Source: Methylomonas sp.
Lineage (GTDB): Bacteria; Pseudomonadota; Gammaproteobacteria; Methylococcales; Methylomonadaceae
Reading direction: 5' to 3'
Assembly (NCBI RefSeq): GCF_023228165.1
Contig: NZ_JALOBS010000051.1
Coordinates: forward strand, 1 to 21,274
Length of the DNA: 21,274 nt
The notes under the pieces: generated by a model
Told to the model about the DNA's origin: nothing
What the model saw: only the letters and a program-made list of their open reading frames with translations
The model's database searches: none
Shown here: positions 1 through 6,993 of the stretch, piece after piece
How positions within the stretch are numbered: position 1 is the stretch's first letter
How the letters are laid out: the number at the start of each line of letters is the position of its first letter
Position numbers and translations under genes: made by a program

Positions 1-86
1 ATCCCATCCCGAACTCGGAAGTGAAACCGCTTTGCGCCGATGATAGTGTGGCAGGTTGCCATGTGAAAGTAGGTCATCGCCAAGCT
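1..86 (+). rRNA. rrf: 5S ribosomal RNA, 3' part (5' end outside window)
   Basis: The first bases carry the conserved 5S block with CCCATCCCGAACTCGGAAGTG, followed by AAACCGC, the GATAGTGTGG region and the closing AGTAGGTCATCGCCA. This is the 3' two thirds of a bacterial 5S rRNA, the large-subunit RNA normally transcribed last in an rRNA operon. The 3' end is placed near 86 because CGCCAAGC usually closes the terminal helix with the missing 5' strand, so the exact end is uncertain by a few bases. A strong terminator follows at once, so this is the end of an rRNA operon. Confidence 0.93.
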
Positions 87-95
87 CTTAATATC

Positions 96-126
96 AAAGC
101 CCATCTCATTAGATGGGCTTTTTTTT
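96..126 (+). terminator. Rho-independent terminator of the rRNA operon
   Basis: A perfect hairpin (arm AAGCCCATCT at 97-106, loop CATT, complementary arm 111-120) is followed directly by a run of six further T. It sits about 10 bp after the 5S rRNA and is a textbook intrinsic terminator. Confidence 0.93.
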
Positions 127-183
127 GATAAATTGAATATTAATCTTTTGTTTTTTAATCGGGAATTTTCTACTCAAAAGATT

Positions 184-189
184 TATAAT
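184..189 (+). promoter_or_regulatory. Possible -10 box for tRNA-Leu
   Basis: A perfect TATAAT lies 8 bp before the mature tRNA 5' end. No good -35 hexamer is seen at 16-18 bp upstream (the bases there are around CGGGAAT), so the promoter is only suggested. The preceding terminator implies that the tRNA needs its own promoter. Confidence 0.4.
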
Positions 190-197
190 CCAGCTAT

Positions 198-284
198 GCC
201 TCGGTGGCGAAATAGGTAGACGCACGGGACTTAAAATCCCGCGGTTGTGAGACCGTACCGGTTCGATTCCGGTCTGAGGCACCA
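198..284 (+). tRNA. leuZ-like: tRNA-Leu, anticodon UAA
   Basis: The acceptor stem pairs GCCTCGG (198-204) with CTGAGGC (274-280) with one G-T pair. The anticodon stem CGGGA/TCCCG encloses loop CTTAAAA, giving anticodon TAA. A variable arm typical of class II leucine tRNAs precedes the T arm with GGTTCGATTCC. CCA is encoded at 282-284. The tRNA is intact although an integrase lies just downstream, which is normal when a mobile element inserts in a tRNA 3' end and restores it. It is therefore the probable attachment site of the neighbouring island. Confidence 0.95.
258..284 (+). other. Probable att core (tRNA-Leu 3' end)
   Basis: P4-type integrases usually recombine in the T-arm and 3' end of a tRNA gene. 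Here the integrase starts 187 bp downstream of the tRNA in the same orientation, so the attachment core most likely lies within this stretch. This is inferred from position and family: the second att copy was not found in the window, so the core limits cannot be fixed. Confidence 0.55.
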
Positions 285-314
285 TTTATGCATCCAATAG
301 GGTGCAACCCAATC

Positions 315-350
315 CAAAAACCCGCAAGTTTACTGACTTCGCGGGTTTTT
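315..350 (+). terminator. Hairpin with T tract, probable terminator after tRNA-Leu
   Basis: AACCCGC-AAGT at about 319-329 pairs with ACTT-GCGGGTT at about 335-347 with one bulged C, and the 3' side is followed by a T run. The 5' side has an A run, so it may work in both directions. It lies between the tRNA and the integrase and would separate core transcription from the island. Confidence 0.7.
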
Positions 351-375
351 TATTGTCCAATGAAGTACGACGAAA

Positions 376-452
376 TGCAGTAACACTCGACAATTTATGC
401 AGTAAGTTTTACAGTAACTTCCAGTTTACGAAAAAAGTTACTGCAGTTACTG
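376..452. repeat. Five copies of a CAGTAA(C/G) / GTTACTG heptamer upstream of the integrase
   Basis: CAGTAAC occurs at 378-384, the variant CAGTAAG at 400-406, CAGTAAC at 412-418, and the complement GTTACTG at 437-443 and 446-452. The third and fourth copies form a perfect 9-bp inverted repeat (CAGTAACTT 412-420, AAGTTACTG 435-443). Position between the attachment site and the integrase start fits arm-type integrase sites or an operator of the integrase promoter. Function is inferred only from arrangement. Confidence 0.6.
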
Positions 453-470
453 TAAATCGAGGTGTTCTGC

Positions 471-1730
471 ATGGCAAAACATATACTTACCGACGCCACA
501 CTTCGCAACGCCAAGCCTGCCGCCAAGGACCGACGACTGAATGACGGCGGTGGTCTTTATTTGCTAATCAAACCCAATGGTGCCATGTGGTGGCGATTTG
601 ATTACAGCATTGATGGCAAACGCAAAACACTATCGCTGGGTGTTTATCCAACAACCGGTCTGGCCGATGCCAGGCGCAAGGCGGAAGACGCCAGAGTCTC
701 GGTAGCCAATGGCCTGGATCCCAGCGATAAGCGCAAGGAAGTCAAAGTCGCCCGACAACTGGCCGCGGAAAACGAAAAGCGACTCGAGTCCGGTTTACCC
801 ATTATCGATAGTTTCGAATATGTTGCCCGCGAATGGCATGAGAAGTTCAAGGCTAAATGGACGGAAGATCATGCCAGACGTTTGCTCACCCGTCTCGAAC
901 ACGACGTGTTCCCTTTTATTGGCAAGCGTCCGATCGATCAGATCGATGCCCTGGAGTTGTTGGAAGTCATGCAACGCATGGAAGCCCGAGGCGTGATTGA
1001 TACCACGCACCGAGCCTTACAGAATTGTGGCCAGATTTTTCGCTATGGCGTGCTCACGCGGCGATGCGCTCGCGACCCGAGCAGTGATTTGCGAGGTGCG
1101 TTAAGTCCCATCAGAAAAAGACACCATGCCAGCATCACCGATCCCAAACAAATTGCTGGATTGCTGAGAGCCATTGACGATTACCAAGGCTCCTTCATTT
1201 CAAAGTGCGCCCTGCAATTTTCCGCACTCACCTTTTGCCGTCCGGGCGAGATTCGGCATGCTGAATGGTCGGAAATCGATTTGACGGCCAAGCAATGGCG
1301 TATCCCGCCGGAGAAAATGAAAATGCGGCTCCAACATATCGTCCCGCTGGCCACGCAAACGGTTCATGTGCTGTCGCAATTGCAAACTCTGACCGGTAGC
1401 GGCAAATATTTATTCCCATCCGAGCGCAGCGCGGCAAGACCCATGTCCGAAAACACGGTCAATGCCGCACTCAGGCGTATGGGCTACACCAAAGAAGAAA
1501 TGACCGCCCATGGCTTTCGTTCCATGGCATCGACACGCTTGAATGAAATGCACTTCAATCGCGACCATATCGAGCGCCAGTTAGCGCACTCCGAGGCCAA
1601 CGATGTCAGAGCGGCCTACAATTACGCCGAATATCTACCGGAGCGAACAAAAATGATGCAGGCATGGGCGGATCACCTGGACGAATTGAGATCAGGCGCC
1701 CAGGTCATACCCTTTAGAAAGCAGCAGTAG
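471..1730 (+). CDS. intP4-like: P4-type site-specific tyrosine integrase
   Basis: Catalyses integration and excision of the island at tRNA-Leu. Residues 1-85 form a DUF4102-type arm-binding domain (RLNDGGGLYL, WWRFDY, LSLGVYP). A SAM-like core-binding domain follows at about 105-195, then the catalytic domain at about 215-395. The catalytic set is visible: R257 in FCRPGEIR, K284 in EKMKM, H347 and R350 in HGFR, H373 in LAHSE, and Tyr about 383 in AAYNYAEYL. ATG 471 is preferred over GTG 462 because GAGGTG (459-464) is a well-placed Shine-Dalgarno site for 471. This gives 419 aa, the usual family length, so it looks intact. It runs away from the tRNA in the same orientation, as in P4-like islands. 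It converges with the minus-strand mobility genes only 4 bp later. Confidence 0.96.
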   Translation: MAKHILTDATLRNAKPAAKDRRLNDGGGLYLLIKPNGAMWWRFDYSIDGKRKTLSLGVYPTTGLADARRKAEDARVSVANGLDPSDKRKEVKVARQLAAENEKRLESGLPIIDSFEYVAREWHEKFKAKWTEDHARRLLTRLEHDVFPFIGKRPIDQIDALELLEVMQRMEARGVIDTTHRALQNCGQIFRYGVLTRRCARDPSSDLRGALSPIRKRHHASITDPKQIAGLLRAIDDYQGSFISKCALQFSALTFCRPGEIRHAEWSEIDLTAKQWRIPPEKMKMRLQHIVPLATQTVHVLSQLQTLTGSGKYLFPSERSAARPMSENTVNAALRRMGYTKEEMTAHGFRSMASTRLNEMHFNRDHIERQLAHSEANDVRAAYNYAEYLPERTKMMQAWADHLDELRSGAQVIPFRKQQ

Positions 1731-1734
1731 CCGT

Positions 1735-2217
1735 CTAACGTGCGAGTTTGGTTAGGAAGTCCACACAGCGACGGGGCAAATCATCCACCGGTCGGAACCG
1801 ATGCCGAATACACCGCTCGCCGCCAAGATGGATGCAGTCTCGGCAAAAATGTCGATCATCCAAGCTATCGGTGGGTTTGGCAGGCAGGATCCGATCAGCC
1901 CATTGCAATAACCACCGCCGCTTGTCTGGGTCATTGCTACAAACTGTCAGTACCTCATCGATGACGATTGGGTCGGTTTCCTCAATCGCGGCCAAATAAG
2001 CCAACAGTGTTTGCAGCTCATCGCCCGAAAGCGACCCTGTGTGATCTAAGTGACTTGTTTGACGGGGAACCGAGGGAACGCGGAGAATAGGCTGGTGCAA
2101 CCGGTGTTGTGACGGTTCTCCACACCTAAGTTTGGCTTGAATCCGGGGAACTCCTGCCGATGGAACAGGGATAGCCAGGTGTTGAAACAGCGTTTCAAGC
2201 ATGGTCACCGTCCTCAT
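1735..2217 (-). CDS. Small island protein with Cys-containing C-terminus, unknown function
   Basis: 160 aa, not recognised as a named family. The N-terminal half is low in features (LETLFQHLAIPVPSAGVPRIQAKL). The middle (LSGDELQTLLAYLAAIEETDP...ITLLQW-like) is helical and rich in Leu and Asp. The C-terminus has C...C...C spacing in RDCIHLGGERC and LPRRCVDFL, which resembles a small zinc- or metal-binding element. It overlaps the DUF927 gene end by 23 bp from ATG 2217, or by 8 bp if the internal ATG at 2202 is used. Either overlap indicates translational coupling to that gene. A partner role in island replication or mobilisation is a guess from context. It is the last gene of the minus-strand mobility operon. 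Confidence 0.72.
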   Translation of the reverse strand: MRTVTMLETLFQHLAIPVPSAGVPRIQAKLRCGEPSQHRLHQPILRVPSVPRQTSHLDHTGSLSGDELQTLLAYLAAIEETDPIVIDEVLTVCSNDPDKRRWLLQWADRILPAKPTDSLDDRHFCRDCIHLGGERCIRHRFRPVDDLPRRCVDFLTKLAR

Positions 2218-4009
2218 TGGGTTGTAACCAATACAGATTTAATTTGCCGACACCGCTGATGGCGGTTTTTTTCGACCGCTTGCCTTGGTCATGTTCGACG
2301 ATCCACTGCGCCGTCTCCAGCGCGTCCAGCACCCGATTAAAATCGAAATTGCCACCCGCTTCGCGCAGTGCCGCACTGGTAAAGAGATAAATTCGCTCAC
2401 CGGCTCTATCCACATGCCAGCCAGCTCGATCAGCACGCGGTTTTTCCTGCGGATTCATTTTGTCTGTGAATTTGCTGTCGCCATGCTTCAACAGGAAGTC
2501 GCTGACGTTCTGAAGGATTTGCCGATGCTCGGTCAGACCACTGCCTCGTGCGAGCATCCATTGCTGATACATCGCTTGGCAGGCGGCCAATGCTGCCCCT
2601 AATGGCCAACGTAAAATTCCGGCTTCGATCGCCAACTCGCCGGCCATGGCGTACAAGGCAAATTTCGACGCAGCGCGCGCCGTTTGATTATCCGGGCAAG
2701 GGAACTGGGTTTCCAGTTGCGACAATACGCCGGCAAAATCCGCATCACCCAGCTGAATCAGATATTCCACAAACCGCACGCCCGCGTGGCCAAAGTGCCT
2801 GGCGCACTGAGTTCTGAAATGATCGGACAGTGCTCGGCCATCACCGAATTGATGCAATTCATCGAAGACGCCAAAGCGACGGGCTACCGGTATATTCAAT
2901 AAGCGCATCAAATGTCCTGCCTTGGCCTGCTTGCCGTTTTCCTGCATGGCCGCGGAAATGGATCGCTCACCGGTCGACAAAATCGATAGTCGCCAACGCT
3001 GCACTTGGCGAGACGCGCCAATTTTGTTGGCACGCGTCTTACCGGTACCATTGCCAAGGCAGTAGACAATCGCACCGATCTCTTGCGGGTCGGCCTCGTT
3101 GATTTCGTCCAGACACAAACAAGTATCAGACAACATCACCGCCACGCTTTCCATGCCGTTGGATGTTGCCCGCCAACTGCGCTTGAAATCCTCACCACCC
3201 CATACTGACGCAGCCAGCACCAAGGCGGTGGTCTTACCGGTACTGGTATCGCCAATCCAGTGGATACCCCCCGATTCCTGATGCGTTTTATTCAACAAAG
3301 GGCCGGCCAGTGCCACGCACATAGACACCATCAATACCGAATTGCCGATACACAGGGTGGCTAATTGCTGCCATTGGAGAAACTCACCGCCACATCGCAA
3401 GGACGCCGCTTGATGAATGGCATCGCTCTGTAAATACACATCCTGATCACCCAGGATGCGTTCGGGCAGTACAAACGTTTTGCCATTCGTGGTCCAACCT
3501 GTTCGCAAGGCCGCGATAATCACCTTGTCGGGCACTCGCCATTGCAGATAATCCGCCAGTTTGGCGCGATGGCGCTGTTCAATTTCCACGCCGGCCGCCA
3601 ACAACTCGCCGCGCAGTTCCTCACCGGAACCGCGCAACAATTCCATCGGCATCGCCCAGTGCCGCCAGCGCCCCAAGGTATCGAGAAACCGCAGCAACCT
3701 GCCAAAATACCGGCCGTCTTCGGTATGGGTGACCGCCGCGACATATAGGGGCGAACAAATGCGAATCGCCGTCGGCGTCACCGGTTTGCCCGCTGCAGCG
3801 GCGGATTGATAGCAAAACCAGACCCCCGGCTTGCGTTTGCCATTGAGATCAAACCAGTCATCCCGCACCAGAAAACAAGGCAAGTCCAACGTATCGAAGG
3901 TGATTCTTTCGAGCGCTGAACGGGCCGGCTCCTGTCCACCAACAGAGGTCGCACCGACGTCAGCCGGAGCTTCATCAAGATCCAGTGTTTCAGGTAGAAA
4001 GCGCATCAT
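2195..4009 (-). CDS. DUF927-family P-loop ATPase (helicase-like) of the island
   Basis: 604 aa. The N-terminal 240 residues precede a P-loop ATPase. GDTSTGKT at 253-260 is the Walker A motif, and CLCLDEIN at 297-303 is the Walker B. They are followed by GNGTGKTRAN and a WRLSILSTGERS segment, which together are the DUF927 signature. DUF927 proteins occur in phages, plasmids and P4-like islands and are taken to be replicative helicase-like ATPases; no primase active site is seen here. The C-terminal 120 residues look like a winged-helix region (FLLKHGDSKFTDK...RVLDALETAQWIVEHDQG). Two ATG codons are adjacent at 4009 and 4006. It sits between AlpA-side genes and the small Cys protein. A job in island DNA replication or maintenance is inferred from the family, not shown. 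Confidence 0.88.
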   Translation of the reverse strand: MMRFLPETLDLDEAPADVGATSVGGQEPARSALERITFDTLDLPCFLVRDDWFDLNGKRKPGVWFCYQSAAAAGKPVTPTAIRICSPLYVAAVTHTEDGRYFGRLLRFLDTLGRWRHWAMPMELLRGSGEELRGELLAAGVEIEQRHRAKLADYLQWRVPDKVIIAALRTGWTTNGKTFVLPERILGDQDVYLQSDAIHQAASLRCGGEFLQWQQLATLCIGNSVLMVSMCVALAGPLLNKTHQESGGIHWIGDTSTGKTTALVLAASVWGGEDFKRSWRATSNGMESVAVMLSDTCLCLDEINEADPQEIGAIVYCLGNGTGKTRANKIGASRQVQRWRLSILSTGERSISAAMQENGKQAKAGHLMRLLNIPVARRFGVFDELHQFGDGRALSDHFRTQCARHFGHAGVRFVEYLIQLGDADFAGVLSQLETQFPCPDNQTARAASKFALYAMAGELAIEAGILRWPLGAALAACQAMYQQWMLARGSGLTEHRQILQNVSDFLLKHGDSKFTDKMNPQEKPRADRAGWHVDRAGERIYLFTSAALREAGGNFDFNRVLDALETAQWIVEHDQGKRSKKTAISGVGKLNLYWLQPNEDGDHA

Positions 4010-4058
4010 CTTGCCTATCGCGTCGGCGATAAATCACAATTTGCTCTCGCACCTGTAC

Positions 4059-4445
4059 CTAACGCTGACCAACCGGCAAGCGTGAATCGTACTCAAAAGC
4101 CTGTTCGCTAAAATCCACCCAACCAGGGCACACCGCGACCAGCTCAGCGCCCTGCTGCAGCAAGACTTTGGCAAGTGTCATGACCTCATCGTGACCGGCA
4201 GCCTGATCCAGCTGCCAGTCGACGATTACCATCAGGTCCAGCACCGGCCAACGATACTGGGCCGGTGCTGAGTGAGATGGGCATACCAGTGCCCATACGG
4301 TGGGATTACAGTGCCATTGCCGCGCGCGCTGCCAGGCATCACCACCCAAGCAAATCATAATCGGCCAAGGTGGCGACGTGGACTGCAGCTTGACAATCAA
4401 CTCCTTGCCAAACGGCGGCAACGGCAAGCGCTGATTAGGCGGCAT
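4059..4445 (-). CDS. Hypothetical protein of the AlpA-DUF927 operon
   Basis: 128 aa from ATG 4445; a GTG at 4463 would add six residues. ATG 4445 overlaps the stop of the AlpA-like gene by 11 bp, which suggests coupled translation. I do not recognise the fold. The sequence has a Pro-rich start (PLPPFGKELIVKL), a central LDLMVIVDWQLDQAAG strand-turn, and then MTLAKVLLQQGAELVAVCPGWVDF, which reads like alternating strands and helices of a Rossmann- or Toprim-type alpha/beta protein. No catalytic motif can be assigned. No signal peptide or membrane segment is evident. Its place between an AlpA-like regulator and DUF927 ATPase suggests an accessory role in the element. Confidence 0.75.
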   Translation of the reverse strand: MPPNQRLPLPPFGKELIVKLQSTSPPWPIMICLGGDAWQRARQWHCNPTVWALVCPSHSAPAQYRWPVLDLMVIVDWQLDQAAGHDEVMTLAKVLLQQGAELVAVCPGWVDFSEQAFEYDSRLPVGQR

Positions 4446-4674
4446 TCTCCACCCATGCAACACCCAGCCGTTCCATCAATGCGCGAATATCTTCCACCCG
4501 CCAGCCGATGCTGCGTTTACTCAATCTGACTTGCTTTGGATAAATGCCGGCTTTTATGCCGGCCCACCAGGTGGACTTGCTCACAGGAATCAGTGGCGGA
4601 ATCGGTGGATTGACGGTTGGATCGCCAATAATCTGTTTCAAACGTAGAAAACCAGTTTCAGGTAATTTAATCAT
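4435..4674 (-). CDS. alpA-like: AlpA-family MerR-like DNA-binding regulator / excisionase
   Basis: 79 aa, the usual AlpA size. The winged-HTH pattern is clear: LRLKQIIG, then VSKSTWWAGIKAGIYPKQVRLSKRSIGWRVEDIRALMERL. Like many island versions it has a Pro-rich insert (PTVNPPIPPLIP) before the recognition helix. AlpA of P4-like elements binds near the integrase or att region and promotes integrase expression or excision. It heads the minus-strand operon running to 1735. Its start is well supported: a GAGG Shine-Dalgarno motif (complement of 4684-4687) lies 9 nt before ATG. The palindrome-rich region upstream is the likely place for its promoter and operators. Confidence 0.92.
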   Translation of the reverse strand: MIKLPETGFLRLKQIIGDPTVNPPIPPLIPVSKSTWWAGIKAGIYPKQVRLSKRSIGWRVEDIRALMERLGVAWVENAA

Positions 4675-4825
4675 GTCTATTAACCTCAGAATTATTGAAA
4701 AAATGGGGTAGTAGCCTTGGGTTCACATGAATTCAAGTGATCTATCCACCCATACTCAGACCGTTGCCGGCCCAGTCTGCAATCCATGGGATTGCGTAAT
4801 GTCGCGTCGGACAGAATATCCAAAT

Positions 4826-4875
4826 CGAGTGGCCACTCGCTTGCAGCTAATGACGAATTTGGCATCAGCTGCAAG
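4826..4875. repeat. Two abutting inverted repeats
   Basis: CGAGTGG/CCACTCG at 4826-4839 is a perfect 14-bp palindrome. It abuts CTTGCAGCT (4840-4848), whose exact inverse AGCTGCAAG lies at 4867-4875. They could form two adjacent hairpins or be operators; function unknown. Confidence 0.7.
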
Positions 4876-4942
4876 ATCGGAAAATTATTTTTGTCTGATG
4901 CGATCTGCGGACGTATTTTTCAGCAAAATTTTTGAAATCAAC

Positions 4943-4976
4943 TTGCAATAAATTGCGAATTCGCAATTTATTGCAA
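4943..4976. repeat. Perfect 34-bp palindrome
   Basis: The half-site TTGCAATAAATTGCGAA is followed with no spacer by its exact reverse complement. It is built from nested TTGCAA-, AATTGCG- and GAATTC-type units. It is far longer than chance would give in a window this size. Possible roles are a dimeric regulator operator, an origin or replication-protein site, or a cruciform. There is no T run that would make it a standard terminator. Confidence 0.9.
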
Positions 4977-5014
4977 CATTAATAAAAAAATTTCGCTTGA
5001 TACCGGCCAATGCC

Positions 5015-5033
5015 CGTGAAACAGGGTTTCACG
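5015..5033. repeat. 8-bp stem, 3-nt loop inverted repeat
   Basis: CGTGAAAC and GTTTCACG flank AGG. The short tight loop suits an RNA hairpin. It has no following T tract, so a terminator is unlikely. Confidence 0.65.
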
Positions 5034-5096
5034 AGATGGCAGAAGCCCAAAAACGTCCTGGAGGATATTGTGAAGCGTAATTTTGGAAGGTCGTCT

Positions 5097-5126
5097 TCGA
5101 AATCGCGATAATTAGTGCGATTTCGA
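5097..5126. repeat. 10-bp inverted repeat with 10-bp spacer
   Basis: TCGAAATCGC at 5097-5106 and GCGATTTCGA at 5117-5126 are exact complements. The 20-bp centre-to-centre geometry, about two helical turns, fits a dimeric or tandem activator site upstream of the bEBP gene. A near-palindrome with TGGC/GCCA ends follows at 5130-5149. Confidence 0.65.
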
Positions 5127-5381
5127 TAATTGGCGAAAAATTATTTGCCAACCCGACAGTGATTAAGCATATAAAAAATTTACTCGGCTTTGATTAGCTG
5201 ACCCAGAGTTGTGGAAGTAATTTGGCGATGGGACACGTTTTTTACAGGATAGTAAATTCGATGATCTAACGGTTAGGGTAAAAATATTTGTAACCCACAA
5301 GTTTTGTTATTTTTTAATTGGGCTATTCGTTTCTTTGGGTTTATCCTACATACCAACTTGCTGACTAGATTGCTCGATCAA

Positions 5382-6899
5382 ATGAATACAAACATTCTGT
5401 TGTCTTGGCTGGGCATTACCGATCTAAAAGCAGCCAGCTTGCTGCCTGACTCCTCTCAAATCCCAATAGGTGATGGGCCTATATTAGGTGCTCTAAAAAA
5501 TCTTTCATTCGACGAACTTCACTTGCTGCATGATCAAGACCCTCAGCAAGTCCATGCTTATATAGATTGGTTAACGCAGTATAGCGGTATCAAAGTTTTC
5601 CCCATCCCATGCTCTCTGCGCTCCCCAATCGATTTCGGCGACATACATCAAGCGGTAGATGGCTATCTGCAAAAGCTGACTCGTGAACAGCCTGATCTGG
5701 ATATCAGCATCCACCTGTCTCCCGGCACACCCTCGATGACAGCGGTTTCCATTTTGCTGGGTAAAACCAAATACAACACACGGTTCGTTCAGTCGACTAA
5801 GGAGAAAGGCGGTGAGTTTGTTGCCATACCATTCGACATCTCTGCCGAATTCGTTCCTCAAATCGTCAAGCGTGCCGATCAAAAGCTTAGCGCGCTGGCC
5901 CTGGATCAAGCGCCTACGTCAGCAGCGTTTTCAGACATCATTACTCAAAACCCCGACTTTCAGCGTGTCATTCGAAAAGCGGAAAAAATCGCGCTGCGCG
6001 ATGTTCCGGCGCTAATCATGGGCGAATCTGGTACCGGCAAAGAGCTTTTTGCCAAGGCCATTCATAACGCTAGCCAACGCAAGGAAAAACCATTTATCAC
6101 CGTCAATTGCGGCGCAATTCCCAAAGATTTGATCGATTCAGAACTATTTGGCCACATCAAAGGCGCTTTTACCGGCGCGGTGATCAACAAAATTGGCTAT
6201 TTCGAAGCTGCCGATGGCGGTACTTTATTTTTGGATGAGTTCGGCGAATTGCCCGAAGACGCCCAAGTGAGATTGCTGCGCGTTCTGCAATCCGGCGAAA
6301 TCAGCAAGGTTGGCGACAGCAAAGCGCAAATAGTCGATGCGCGGGTGATCGCGGCTACCAATCGCAATCTTGCCAAAGATATTGCAGATGGGCGTTTTCG
6401 CGAAGACCTGTTTTATCGGGTAGCCATTGGCGTTTTAACCTTGCCACCGTTACGCGAACGTAGTGGTGATCTCGCTTTGTTGGTGGATCATTTAATGACA
6501 TCAATTAATCGTGAAGCATCCAATCAACCGGGCTATGTTGATAAAAAACTTTCTGTAAAAGCTAAAAATATTATCTTGAGCCATACTTGGCCAGGTAATA
6601 TCCGGGAATTACACGGCACGTTATTGCGTGCTTCGATTTGGGCGGAATCGGATACGATTACCGAGTCCGACATCAAGGAAGCCATGATTAGCCGACCGGT
6701 CAACGGCAATAAAAGCGATTTGCCGGAAATTGGCTCAGGCCTTGATATTCAAGGTTTACTGGACAATATCAAACGACAATACATTACCAAGGCACTGGCA
6801 CAGGTGGCCGGTAATAAGAAAAAAGCCACAGCGTTGTTAGGTCTGCCGAACTATCAAACCCTCAGCAATTGGATGGACAAGCTGGGTTTAGAGGAATAA
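5382..6899 (+). CDS. Sigma-54-dependent activator with CARF/RtcR-like sensor domain
   Basis: 505 aa from ATG 5382. An upstream TTG at 5304 is rejected because it adds a hydrophobic stretch with no family resemblance. Residues 1 to about 175 (NILLSWLGITDLKAA; ISIHLSPGTPSMTAVSILLGKTKY) match the CARF-like sensor found in RtcR-type bEBPs, and SPGTPSM (113-119) is its nucleotide-site motif. The AAA+ core has Walker A GESGTGKE (214-221), the sigma-54 contact GAFTGA (261-266), Walker B GGTLFLDE and arginine-finger segment FREDLFYR (339-346). A Fis-type HTH (AGNKKKATALLGLPNYQTLSNWM) ends it. All motifs are intact. It should sense an RNA end or cyclic nucleotide and open a -24/-12 promoter; the ligand is inferred. 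It converges with the helicase gene. Its likely target promoter is at 21102. Confidence 0.94.
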   Translation: MNTNILLSWLGITDLKAASLLPDSSQIPIGDGPILGALKNLSFDELHLLHDQDPQQVHAYIDWLTQYSGIKVFPIPCSLRSPIDFGDIHQAVDGYLQKLTREQPDLDISIHLSPGTPSMTAVSILLGKTKYNTRFVQSTKEKGGEFVAIPFDISAEFVPQIVKRADQKLSALALDQAPTSAAFSDIITQNPDFQRVIRKAEKIALRDVPALIMGESGTGKELFAKAIHNASQRKEKPFITVNCGAIPKDLIDSELFGHIKGAFTGAVINKIGYFEAADGGTLFLDEFGELPEDAQVRLLRVLQSGEISKVGDSKAQIVDARVIAATNRNLAKDIADGRFREDLFYRVAIGVLTLPPLRERSGDLALLVDHLMTSINREASNQPGYVDKKLSVKAKNIILSHTWPGNIRELHGTLLRASIWAESDTITESDIKEAMISRPVNGNKSDLPEIGSGLDIQGLLDNIKRQYITKALAQVAGNKKKATALLGLPNYQTLSNWMDKLGLEE

Positions 6900-6993
6900 T
6901 CGGCGCGATCTTCTCGTGAGAAACACCATGGAGTAGAATTGACATGAAATTTTTAAACAGACACCCCATTGACAACTAATCAAGGATTACAAA

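Larger units (their letters stand above)
4675..5381. other. 707-bp non-coding junction rich in inverted repeats
   Basis: No convincing gene is seen: the open frames here have no family resemblance and poor start sites. The region is instead packed with dissimilar inverted repeats: 4723-4740, 4779-4795, 4826-4839, 4840-4875, 4943-4976, 5015-5033, 5097-5126 and 5130-5149. It separates the higher-GC mobility genes from the more AT-rich defence genes and must hold the promoters of the leftward AlpA operon and the rightward bEBP. From about 5150 to 5381 I see only AT-rich sequence with no clear promoter. Confidence 0.7.

Noticed and set aside
302..544. 80-codon open frame before the integrase
   Set aside because: Spans a terminator hairpin and overlaps the integrase start in another frame; no family resemblance.
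4846..4880. Sigma-54 promoter at TTTGGCATCAGCTGCAAG
   Set aside because: GG and GC are only 10 bp apart, 2 bp short of the strict -24/-12 spacing.
4723..5149. CRISPR array
   Set aside because: The inverted repeats differ in sequence from one another, so there is no repeat-spacer pattern, and no cas genes are present.
5304..5381. TTG-initiated 26-residue extension of the bEBP
   Set aside because: Hydrophobic leader with no similarity to RtcR-type proteins and no Shine-Dalgarno site; ATG 5382 starts exactly at the CARF-like domain.
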